From Natrinema salsiterrestre (GTDB lineage: Archaea > Halobacteriota > Halobacteria > Halobacteriales > Natrialbaceae), in assembly GCF_029502005.1 (NCBI RefSeq), contig NZ_JAMQOT010000006.1, forward strand, positions 219,497-283,496: a DNA stretch of 64,000 nucleotides, given 5' to 3'. The translations under genes and the position numbers were made by a program. Position 1 is the first letter of the stretch. The number at the start of each line of letters is the position of its first letter. The notes below the pieces were generated by a model that was not told the DNA's origin, made no database searches, and was given only the letters and a program-made list of their open reading frames with translations. Positions 10,075 to 17,763 of this stretch are shown here, piece after piece.

Positions 10075-10761
10075 CTAACCGAACCCCAGCAACGACCGCA
10101 GCGTTCGCGTTTTGACCCCACACTCCGCGGCGAACTCGCAGGACTCACACTTCGAACGGTTAGTCGTCCGCGCCGGCGGCCCGTCTAGTTCGCGAACCGC
10201 ACGAAGCGCGCTGCGATACTGTGCTTTCCGCCGCATCGTCACGTCGACCGATCGGATAACACCGTACGCCGGGTACTCGAGCCATACCCGGTCGACCGAC
10301 TCCTCGTACTCCCAGGCCAGTGCCTTCGCGGCCGCGACCGCGTGAACCGACTGGGGCTTCCAGACGCCGTTTTCGGGCGGTTCGCCGGTCGAAATCAGCG
10401 CCGGCTCGAGCGGGTCGGTAAGCACCTTGTGAACGATCCCGCGACAGTGGCGACCGGTCGCAAAGACGTCGCGTTCACGTGGATTACGGAGGCGCTCCCA
10501 GTGGCCCGCGTCGCTGAGTCGGTCCCGGGTCGCCGCCAGCGTGTCGCGGTACCGGACGGACGGAACGGCGATCGGTTCGGATTCGAGCGCACTCGGCGGG
10601 GCCGCGAGCAGTTCGTCGTAGCGGGTCGCAATCGAGCGGATCGACTCGATCTCGGGCGGCGGGTCGCGATCCTCGTCGGGGAGGCGTCGCTGATAGTAGC
10701 ACTTCCGCGGGCAGTACGCGGCAGTTCGGAGATCGCTGAACGAGACGTGCGCTCGGGTCAC
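10075..10761 (-). CDS. Stand-alone Cas4/Dna2-like Fe-S protein
   Basis: 228 residues from a GTG (VTRAHVSFSDLRTAAYCPRKCYYQRR). Cysteines are placed as in Cas4: Cys17 (and Cys21) near the N terminus, then Cys205, Cys208 and Cys214 (C-x2-C-x5-C) at the C terminus, ligands of a [4Fe-4S] cluster in that family. The middle contains GIVHKVLTDP and VWKPQSVHAVAAAKALAWEYEE, aligning with the Cas4 histidine and Gln-containing helix. I cannot find the D...ExK metal-binding residues of an active PD-(D/E)xK nuclease. No CRISPR array or other cas gene is in the window, so this is a non-CRISPR relative. Confidence 0.7.
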   Translation of the reverse strand: MTRAHVSFSDLRTAAYCPRKCYYQRRLPDEDRDPPPEIESIRSIATRYDELLAAPPSALESEPIAVPSVRYRDTLAATRDRLSDAGHWERLRNPRERDVFATGRHCRGIVHKVLTDPLEPALISTGEPPENGVWKPQSVHAVAAAKALAWEYEESVDRVWLEYPAYGVIRSVDVTMRRKAQYRSALRAVRELDGPPARTTNRSKCESCEFAAECGVKTRTLRSLLGFG

Positions 10762-10805
10762 GGGCCGTCTGGCCGCGGCTTGGTATAAGAACCCTCGCCG
10801 GATCC

Positions 10806-11057
10806 TTACGGGATCCAAATCGACGCATCGAGCACGAACCTGGACACTGGGAACGGCCTTCCGTCGCGAATCGTCAGGGGATAGCTGACGGACGCCACGA
10901 CGCAGAGGGCGAATCCGCCGACGACACCGGCGATCGTGAGCGCGAGCGCGCCGTCTGCGACGACGGATCCCATCGCGACGTAACAGCCGACCGCCAGCGC
11001 GCCACCGAACAGGACCGCCTCGAAGAGCGCGGAGAGGAGTCGATATCCGCGGTACAT
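10806..11057 (-). CDS. Hypothetical small membrane protein
   Basis: 83 residues. Two hydrophobic helices (about 10-33 and 38-60) are followed by a short soluble tail ending FPVSRFVLDASIWIP. No family recognised. It lies between the Cas4-like gene (44 bases further) and Cmi4 on the same strand, but spacing and the absence of overlap do not prove an operon. Confidence 0.5.
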   Translation of the reverse strand: MYRGYRLLSALFEAVLFGGALAVGCYVAMGSVVADGALALTIAGVVGGFALCVVASVSYPLTIRDGRPFPVSRFVLDASIWIP

Positions 11058-11165
11058 TCCTCTGTGCGACGCTCTCGGCGCGGGTTGTCAATCTATCGAA
11101 CAATACGGGAACGGGTGACGAAAACGGGCGGCCGACGAAAACGAAGTCCCCGCGGTTACGTCGCC

Positions 11166-11756
11166 CTAAAAGTCGACCTCGGTCTCCATTCCCTCCGTCG
11201 CGTCCTCGAGGCCGTCCTCGCGGAGGTCGGACGTCATGCGCTCGGAGAGGTCGGCGTCCGCGAGGATGCTGTCGAACTCGTCGCGGTAGCGGTCGTTGGC
11301 CGCTCGAGACTGGTCTTCCGCCGCGGCGACGCGGCGGTAGCGGCGGATCTGGGCCTCGCTGACGTCGTACTCCGCGGCCAGCGTCGCGTCGTCCTCCTCG
11401 CGGTCGCGGATCGCCGCGAGGTCGACCTCGTCGGCGTCGGCCTCGCCGACGAGATGGAGCGCCATTCGTGCCTCGAAGACCGCATCGGAATCGACCTCCA
11501 GTTCGTCGGCGATCTCCTCGTCGCTCCGATCGTCGTAGAAGCCTCGAGCGACCGCGAGCAGTTCCTCGTCCGAGAGGGGCGTCTCGAACGCGTATCGCTC
11601 GCGCATCTGCTGGACGACGCTCTCGAGCCGGTCCGCGTCCGAGCGCTCGTCCCGCTCGATCGAGCCGCGGGTGTTCTCCTGCGATTCGGTGACCGTTTCC
11701 TCGCCGTCGGTGACGTCGGTGAAGATATCTCGGAGTTCTTCGGTTTTCTCGTTCAT
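11166..11756 (-). CDS. Conditioned medium-induced protein 4 (Cmi4) family
   Basis: A 196-residue acidic soluble protein. The N terminus MNEKTEELRDIFTDVTDGEETVTESQE and the helix-turn-helix-like repeats (LSDEELLAVARGFYDDRSDEEIADEL, and AIRDREEDDATLAAEYDVSEAQIRRY) match the haloarchaeal family annotated as conditioned medium-induced protein 4. The two helical repeats resemble DNA-binding motifs with the pattern S-D-x-x-I-A-x-x-L. The name reflects induction by conditioned (high-density) medium; the molecular role is unknown. A separate promoter lies between it and the divergent HdrD-like gene. Confidence 0.8.
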   Translation of the reverse strand: MNEKTEELRDIFTDVTDGEETVTESQENTRGSIERDERSDADRLESVVQQMRERYAFETPLSDEELLAVARGFYDDRSDEEIADELEVDSDAVFEARMALHLVGEADADEVDLAAIRDREEDDATLAAEYDVSEAQIRRYRRVAAAEDQSRAANDRYRDEFDSILADADLSERMTSDLREDGLEDATEGMETEVDF

Positions 11757-11908
11757 GGGTGGACACTCCAGACGGGAGTCTATTTAAGCCTGTTGCCAGA
11801 TCACGTTGGGCGAGCGAATCGAACACGGACAACTATTATAAACTCGAGTCGAGATGAAAGTTTTCGCAGGACAGCGGAGGGGTGTGCTACCGAGCGGTGT
11901 GGCAAGAA

Positions 11909-11917
11909 TTAAGTTAC
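11909..11917 (+). promoter_or_regulatory. Putative TATA box of the HdrD/E-like gene
   Basis: The A/T-rich run AATTAAGTTA in an otherwise GC-rich spacer lies about 27 bases before the ATG at 11938, the usual distance for a leaderless haloarchaeal transcript. Confidence 0.5.
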
Positions 11918-11937
11918 AGCCACCCCCCTCATTGGAC

Positions 11938-14127
11938 ATGAACGGCTTAGCACAGTCGGACGTGGCGAGGGAGACGTACTGGGGGATCACCAGCGTCGAG
12001 TACGCGGTGTTCTACCTCCTCGCGTTTACCGCCATCGCCATCTTCGTCTACGGCGTCTACCAGCGGTTCGCCCGCTACGCCGACGGGGACGACGATTCCT
12101 TCGCCCGTCTCGACGATCTTCCGGACCGTATCGTCAGCAGTGCCAAGATCGTGCTCTCGAACGAGAAACAGTTCAACAGGGACCTCTATGGCGGTCTGAT
12201 GCATTCGTTTATTCTCTGGGGTTTCCTGACGCTCTTCATCGCGACGTCTATTCTGGCGTTCGATATGTACGGCGTTCAGAAGCTCTTCCAGATGGAGAGC
12301 TTCTGGGAAGGTGACTTCTACCTCGCCTACCAGTTCATGGTCGACGCCATGGGCCTGCTCTTCGTCGTCGGCATCGGGATGGCGATGTACCGCCGCTACT
12401 GGGTCCGCAACCACCGCCTCTGGGGCCGCCACACCTCCAACGAGGACGACGTCTTCATCTGGACGCTGTTCGCGCTCGGCGTCGGCGGCTTCCTGCTCGA
12501 GGGGCTGCGCGTCTACAGCGCCGGGATTCCGGACCACGAGATCGTCAGCTTCGTCGCCTACGGCATGGCGCTGGGCTTCGACGCGATGGGGCTCTCGACG
12601 CTCGGCCCCGAACAGGCCGGGTTCAACACCGCCGGGCTGAACGTCGAGAACCTCCACTGGCTCGCGTGGTGGTCCCACTCGCTGATCGCGTTCTTCTTCA
12701 TCGCGTGGATCCCCTACGCCAAGCCGTTCCACATGATCTCCTCCTTCGCGAACGTCGTCACGCGCGACGAGAAAGCGGGCCAGCGCCTGCCCAACGTCCC
12801 CTCCGATCTGGACGCGACCAACGCCGAATCCATCGACGACTTCACCTGGAAGGAGATCCTCGACCAGGACGCCTGTACCAAGTGCGGCCGCTGTTCGTCC
12901 GTCTGTCCCGCCAAGGCCTCCGACCGACCGCTCGACCCGCGGGACGTCATCCTCGACCTGAAATCCTACCGCGAGGACCTCGACGCCGGCGGCGAGGAGC
13001 AACCCATCGTCGCCGACGGCGGCACGAGCGTCATCAACTCGGAGACGATGGAGTCCTGCATGGCCTGTATGGCCTGCATGGACGCCTGTCCCGTCGAGAT
13101 CGAACACCTCAAGAGCTTCACCCGACTCAACCGACAGCTGACCGACCAGGGCGACGTCGACTCGAGCATGCAGGACGTCTTCCAGAACGTCATGCAGAAC
13201 GGCAACACGTTCGGCGACTCGCCGCGAAACCGCGGCGACTGGGCCGACGAACTCGAGTTCGACGTCACCGACGCCCGCGAGGAGGAAGTCGACTACCTCT
13301 GGTACGTCGGCGACTTCCCGAGCTACGACGAGCGCAACAAGCAGGTCGCCCGCTCGCTGGCCACGATTCTCAAGGAGGCCGACGTCAGCTTCGGCATCCT
13401 CTTCGACGACGAGAAGTTCGACGGCAACGACATCCGCCGCGTCGGCGAGGAGCTACTCTACGTCGAACTGGCCGGTCATCACGTCGAAACGTGGGAAGAC
13501 TGCGAGTTCGACAAAATCGTCTGTACCGACCCCCACTCCTACAATACCTTCAAGAACGAGTATCCGGAGGTCAACTTCGACGAGTTCGCCGACGACCCGA
13601 TGATGCCCTTCGACTACGAGGAGCAGTGGAACGAGGACGGCGAGATCGACGTGCTCCACTGGACGCAGGCCGTCGAGGAGCTCGTGAGCGACGGGAACCT
13701 CGACCTGAACGGCACCGAACTCGACTACACGGTCACCTACCACGACCCGTGTCACCTCGGCCGATACAACGACGAGTACGAGGCCCCGCGCGAACTCATC
13801 AAAGCGACGGGCTGCGAACTCGACGAGATGCCCCGCAACCGCAGCAACTCCTTCTGCTGTGGCGGCGGCGGCGGCGGCCTCTGGATGGACTTCGAGGAAG
13901 AGCCCAAACCGAGCGAGGAGCGGATTCGAGAAGCGCTCGAGGACACCGACGCCGGCAGCGGCGTCGAGAAGTTCGTCGTCGCCTGTCCGATGTGCATGAC
14001 GATGTACGAGGACGGCCGCAAGACCGGCGGCTACGAGGACGAGATCGAGATCGTCGACGTCGCCGAACTCATCGTCGAAGCGATCGGCAAGGCAGACGAA
14101 GCGAAGGTCGAAGTCGCCGCGGACTGA
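11938..14127 (+). CDS. Fused HdrE/NarI-like membrane and HdrD-like (Fe-S)-binding protein
   Basis: 729 residues. Residues 1-270 form a cytochrome-b-like membrane domain with about six helices, like the gamma subunit of nitrate reductase or HdrE. Two 4Fe-4S motifs follow: CTKCGRCSSVCP (about 319-330) and CMACMACMDACP (about 376-387). Then come two CCG domains, the second visible as TYHDPCHLGRYND, SFCCGGGGGGLW and VVACPMCMTMYED. This is the architecture of respiratory heterodisulfide-reductase-related electron carriers that pass electrons from quinols to a soluble partner. Haloarchaea lack methanogenic heterodisulfide, so the substrate is unknown; lactate/glycolate-type dehydrogenase partners are possible. 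No partner gene is adjacent. Confidence 0.85.
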   Translation: MNGLAQSDVARETYWGITSVEYAVFYLLAFTAIAIFVYGVYQRFARYADGDDDSFARLDDLPDRIVSSAKIVLSNEKQFNRDLYGGLMHSFILWGFLTLFIATSILAFDMYGVQKLFQMESFWEGDFYLAYQFMVDAMGLLFVVGIGMAMYRRYWVRNHRLWGRHTSNEDDVFIWTLFALGVGGFLLEGLRVYSAGIPDHEIVSFVAYGMALGFDAMGLSTLGPEQAGFNTAGLNVENLHWLAWWSHSLIAFFFIAWIPYAKPFHMISSFANVVTRDEKAGQRLPNVPSDLDATNAESIDDFTWKEILDQDACTKCGRCSSVCPAKASDRPLDPRDVILDLKSYREDLDAGGEEQPIVADGGTSVINSETMESCMACMACMDACPVEIEHLKSFTRLNRQLTDQGDVDSSMQDVFQNVMQNGNTFGDSPRNRGDWADELEFDVTDAREEEVDYLWYVGDFPSYDERNKQVARSLATILKEADVSFGILFDDEKFDGNDIRRVGEELLYVELAGHHVETWEDCEFDKIVCTDPHSYNTFKNEYPEVNFDEFADDPMMPFDYEEQWNEDGEIDVLHWTQAVEELVSDGNLDLNGTELDYTVTYHDPCHLGRYNDEYEAPRELIKATGCELDEMPRNRSNSFCCGGGGGGLWMDFEEEPKPSEERIREALEDTDAGSGVEKFVVACPMCMTMYEDGRKTGGYEDEIEIVDVAELIVEAIGKADEAKVEVAAD

Positions 14128-14225
14128 TCGACTCGCGGTCGGCTCGATTTCGGTGATGCGTGCGTATCGCTCTCGTTCTTCGACAGACTGACGCGCTGGT
14201 TGCGAAGCCGTGGGTTCGCTCCCAG

Positions 14226-14408
14226 TTACGACTCCGAATCGTCACGGAACAGCTCGATCGTCTCGTCTTTCGACTCATAGGCGTCTCGAATTATTCGCTC
14301 GAGTACCACCGATTTGGGGACGTTCCGACCGGTCTCGCGGCGGATCTCCGCCTGAAGCTCCTCGAGCCGATCGTTCGTTGCCTCCGTGATCTCGACCGAC
14401 GAGCACAT
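14226..14408 (-). CDS. Small haloarchaeal protein, VapB/RHH-like (DUF7557-type)
   Basis: 60 residues from the ATG giving MCSSVEITEATNDRLEELQAEI. Short strand (SVEIT), helix (NDRLEELQAEIRRETG), then VPKSVVLERIIRDAYESKDETIELF resembles a ribbon-helix-helix or VapB-like antitoxin. I match it to the small haloarchaeal family I know as DUF7557. No toxin gene is next to it, so an antitoxin role is not supported here. The upstream codons MRKRLEDGH in the same frame are probably not translated. Confidence 0.6.
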   Translation of the reverse strand: MCSSVEITEATNDRLEELQAEIRRETGRNVPKSVVLERIIRDAYESKDETIELFRDDSES

Positions 14409-14505
14409 ATGTCCATCTTCCAATCGCTTTCGCAAAACGGTTTTCGTCGGGTTTCGTGCCGAACGATCAGTACTCGCCGAGAGACGACTGGTCGATCAGT
14501 GATCC

Positions 14506-15231
14506 CTAGTCGGAACGGCCGACCGAAGCAGAGGTGTCGGCAGTGGTATCGATCCGCTTTACCTCGCGAACGAACTCGAGGAAGTTCTCGAAGACCAGCT
14601 TCGCCCCGCAGGCCGCCTGGTAGTTCTCGTCGGTGATCTCTGCGAGCACTGACTCGCGGCGCTCGTCGGAGAGTTCCTTCCGGTGGACGAGGTCGCGAGC
14701 GGTTTCCATATCGTACTCGGGATGGAACTGGACGCCGAACACGCGGTCGCTGCGGAAGCCGTGATTCGAGTAGTCGTTTTCGGCGAGGGGCTCGGCTTCG
14801 GGCGGGAGTTCGGTGACTGCATCCGAGTGGCTGGTGAAGGCGGTGAAGGTCTCGTCGATGCCGTCGAACAGCCGCGATTCGCCGGTGTGGTCGATCTCGC
14901 TGTAGCCGACCTCGTAGACGCCCATGTCCGCGACGGTCCCGCCGAGGACGTCGGCCAGCAGCTGGTGGCCCCAACAGACGCCGAGGAACGGAATGCCGCG
15001 ATCGATCGCATCGTCGACCCACTCCGCGACCGGCTGCATCCAGTCGTCGTTCCAGTAGACCGACGCCCGCGAGCCGGTGACCACAGCGCCGTCGTAATCG
15101 AAGCCGTCGGGAACCGTGCCGTCGGTCGCGTCGAACTCCGCCAGCGAGGCGTCGAGTTCGCGCCGGAAGTTCCGCGTCGTGTTCTCGTCCCGATGGGCCG
15201 CGTTCAGGACGGCGATTCGGAGCTGACTCAT
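14506..15231 (-). CDS. Class I glutamine amidotransferase (GMP-synthase-like)
   Basis: 241 residues, a stand-alone GATase1 domain. The nucleophile elbow is GVCWGHQLLADVLGG (about 92-106) and the second part of the triad is FGVQFHPEYD (about 168-177). It begins MSQLRIAVLNAAHRDENT and uses the ATG at 15231 rather than the much longer reading frame. Such proteins hydrolyse glutamine, or act on gamma-glutamyl bonds, and can be separate from a synthetase. There is no GuaA ATPase next to it. The acidic C-terminal tail lacks conservation. Confidence 0.85.
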   Translation of the reverse strand: MSQLRIAVLNAAHRDENTTRNFRRELDASLAEFDATDGTVPDGFDYDGAVVTGSRASVYWNDDWMQPVAEWVDDAIDRGIPFLGVCWGHQLLADVLGGTVADMGVYEVGYSEIDHTGESRLFDGIDETFTAFTSHSDAVTELPPEAEPLAENDYSNHGFRSDRVFGVQFHPEYDMETARDLVHRKELSDERRESVLAEITDENYQAACGAKLVFENFLEFVREVKRIDTTADTSASVGRSD

Positions 15232-15364
15232 TACGCCATAGTGGCGACTCGAGAAGAATAGACCTTCCGCCACGCGCCGGCATTGCCGAAACCGACGACG
15301 GCGGGCTCGGAGAGAAGACCTCGGGTAGAGCGGCTGGCAGGCATCGTATCGCCCGGTCCGACGG

Positions 15365-16612
15365 TTACCCGGGGTGGTAGTTCCCGTCGTCATCTCGGTA
15401 GAATCGCTCGCCAGTGTCGAACCACCCGTCGAGGAACCGCCCGCGATCGCCCCCCTCGTCGCGCTCGGCGCGCTCGACGTCGGCCGGTTCGTACCAGTTC
15501 CCGTCCCGTGTTCCGGTCCCCTGTAGGTAGCCGTCAGCGACCACCGATCCCGAGAGCCGGAGTCGTCCCTCACCCGCGCCCTCGAACGTCGCCCCCTCGT
15601 CGTCGACCAACCGAGCGCGACAGTCCGGCACCGGCCGGCCGACTCCGGTGCCGTCGACGTCGATTTCGGCGGGCGTACCGGCGGTTTCGAACCGCTGGCC
15701 CAGTGCGGTCGGACACTCGAGACGGCCGTAGACCCGCGCGACCGGGACGCCGCGATCGCGGTAGGCCGCGACTACGTCGTCGTCGACCGGGACCCCGCAG
15801 ATCGCCCGCTCTATGGAGTCGGCGGCGGTCTCGAACCCGGATTCGGCCGCGATATCGCGAAGCGCTCGCTCCCGACCCGGGAGCAACGTCGCTCCTTCCC
15901 GATCGATCGCGGTCGCGGCGTCTCCGGGGTCGAACGCCCGGTCGAGGAGCAGCGTACCGCCGACGTACAACACGGAGAGGGCGACGCGAACGAGACCGTC
16001 CGCGGCCGACAGCGGCGTGACGAGCGGGACGGTATCGTTCGCTGCGACCCCCCACGCGACCACGCTCGTGACGCAGTTTCGTTCGATAGTGTCGGCGGCG
16101 TAGCCGGCCACCGGCCGGCCGGCGTCCCCGTGGAGGGCGAGCAGTGGCCGGTCGCCCGTCGCTTCCCCGTCGAACGCGACGGAACTTCGATCCGCGTCGG
16201 TCAACTCCTCGAGCGTCACCGACCGGTCGAAGGGGATCGACCGGACCAGATCGCGCTGGGCCGCCTCCGCGACGACGATATCGGGCTCGAGGACGTCGAA
16301 GGGGCGTTCGACCGTGGCCGGCGTCAGGAGGTGTGAAATCGGAGCGAACGTCACACCGAGTCTTCGGCAGGCGAAGAACAGCGCCAGCGAGGCCACTCGG
16401 TTTCGCGTGACGAGGCAGACGGTATCTCCGGGGGCGATATCCAGCGCCGAAAGCCGCTCGGCCGTCCGCGTCGCGATGGTCGACAGTTCGCCGTAGGAGA
16501 CCCGGTCCTCGTGGACCGTCTCCGCCGGCGCGTACAGTCGCCGCTCGGAGATGTCGACGACCGCCGTCCGATCCGGGAACCGCTCGGCCCGTCGCGCCAG
16601 CGAGAGTGTCAC
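15365..16612 (-). CDS. Truncated, degenerate adenylate-forming (AMP-binding) protein
   Basis: About 415 residues from the GTG at 16612 (VTLSLARRAERFPDRTAVVD), chosen because a TACTACGTA box lies about 30 bases upstream; the frame extends to an ATG at 16708. The large N-terminal domain of an acyl-CoA synthetase is recognisable: VSYGELSTIATRTAERLSALDIAPGDTVCLVTRN, LGVTFAPISHLLTP, VYGRLECPTALGQ (YGxTE region) and GWFDTGERFYRDDDG (A7-like). The ATP-binding loop is lost: the corresponding segment is LLALHGDAGRPVAGYAADT. The protein stops at DGNYHPG, before the A8 hinge and the C-terminal lid with its catalytic Lys. Unlikely to be an active ligase. Confidence 0.7.
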   Translation of the reverse strand: MTLSLARRAERFPDRTAVVDISERRLYAPAETVHEDRVSYGELSTIATRTAERLSALDIAPGDTVCLVTRNRVASLALFFACRRLGVTFAPISHLLTPATVERPFDVLEPDIVVAEAAQRDLVRSIPFDRSVTLEELTDADRSSVAFDGEATGDRPLLALHGDAGRPVAGYAADTIERNCVTSVVAWGVAANDTVPLVTPLSAADGLVRVALSVLYVGGTLLLDRAFDPGDAATAIDREGATLLPGRERALRDIAAESGFETAADSIERAICGVPVDDDVVAAYRDRGVPVARVYGRLECPTALGQRFETAGTPAEIDVDGTGVGRPVPDCRARLVDDEGATFEGAGEGRLRLSGSVVADGYLQGTGTRDGNWYEPADVERAERDEGGDRGRFLDGWFDTGERFYRDDDGNYHPG

Positions 16613-16897
16613 GCCGGTGACTCCCACGCTCGAGTACGTAGTAGACAGGGGGTCAGTCGCAAGCACGAGAGCGAGTAAGACCGATCGACCAGTACTTCGG
16701 CGCGCCATGCCGCGATGAGCCGCTGGCGAATCGCGGCCCGAAACCGCGAGGGATGAGTGAGTGAGCGACGCGAGCGAACGAATCGGCTGGGGAGGGTGTG
16801 GCGGTCCTCGTCGCTACGATTGCAGGACAGGCATCGCCGCAGAAATCCGCGGAACTCGACCCGAGAACTGATCCGTCGAGAGTCCTCTCCTGACGGA

Positions 16898-17683
16898 TCA
16901 CCCGTCGCCTTCGGTGTGTTCCTCGAGAAACCCGAGCGACCGATCGTTTACCGTCCGCGAGCGCTCGACGAAACAGAGGTGCCCCGCACCCTCGAGCCCG
17001 GTGAACTCTCCGCGCGGAAGCCCCCGCGCCAGCTCCCGCCCGGCCGCAGGGGGTACCAGTTCGTCCGCCGTCCCGTGAATCACCCGCGTCGGCTGCGTCA
17101 CCTCGACCAGCCACTCGGTCGCGTCGAACCCCTCGAGCGCCGCCGTCTGCGCCTCCCAACCCTCGCGGTCGGCGTCGCCGTCGGCTCGCCACTCGACGAT
17201 CCCGTCTCGGACGTCCGGCTGGGCGTCGATGAATTCCTCCGAGAGCGCCGCGGAGAGCGAGTCCCGAAGCGCGTCAGAGTCGTCCGGGGGTGCGAACAGC
17301 GGCTCGAGGTCGAACTCCTCGCCCCGAGCCGCGGTTCCGAACAGCGTCAGCGTCGCGACGCGACTCGAGGTCCGGGCCGCCTCGAGCGCGATCGCGCCGC
17401 CGAGGCCACAGCCCACGAGGTGGGCGTTGCGAATGTCGCAATCGGCGAGGACCGCCTCGAGGTCTTCGACGAGCGTCTCGAGGTCGTAGGGGCCCTCGGG
17501 TCGGTCGGAGCGGCCCGTGCCTCGGAGGTCCCAGACGACGGCCTCGTGGGGACCGGCGACGGCGGCGTGTTGCCAGCCCCAGAGCCAGCCGCCGAGGCCG
17601 GCCTCCGGGACGAAGACGACCGGCTCGCCCCCGCCTTCGCGGTCGTAGTACAGCGAGACCGATCCGTTCGAAGCAGTCGGCAT
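16898..17683 (-). CDS. Alpha/beta-hydrolase fold protein lacking the nucleophile Ser
   Basis: 261 residues, typical length for the fold. Visible elements are the oxyanion region VFVPEAGLGGWLW, WDLRGTGRSDRPEGPY, the elbow VGCGLGGAIAL (91-96 GCGLGG), the acid strand TRVIHGTADELVPP and GAGHLCFVERS with the histidine. In GxSxG enzymes the third residue is Ser; here it is Gly93, and the cysteine is at the preceding position. Classical esterase chemistry is therefore not expected. Substrate unknown. The gene is 80 bases from the 3' end of alaS on the same strand. Confidence 0.8.
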   Translation of the reverse strand: MPTASNGSVSLYYDREGGGEPVVFVPEAGLGGWLWGWQHAAVAGPHEAVVWDLRGTGRSDRPEGPYDLETLVEDLEAVLADCDIRNAHLVGCGLGGAIALEAARTSSRVATLTLFGTAARGEEFDLEPLFAPPDDSDALRDSLSAALSEEFIDAQPDVRDGIVEWRADGDADREGWEAQTAALEGFDATEWLVEVTQPTRVIHGTADELVPPAAGRELARGLPRGEFTGLEGAGHLCFVERSRTVNDRSLGFLEEHTEGDG

Positions 17684-17763
17684 ATGTGACCGGACGGGAC
17701 GGACGCCGAAAGAAGGGGTCGGTTTCGACTCGAGCGATCCACTCAGACAGCGGTGGCCGGTGG

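Noticed and set aside
14226..14408. Antitoxin of a toxin-antitoxin pair
   Set aside because: The protein looks RHH-like but no toxin-sized gene lies beside it.
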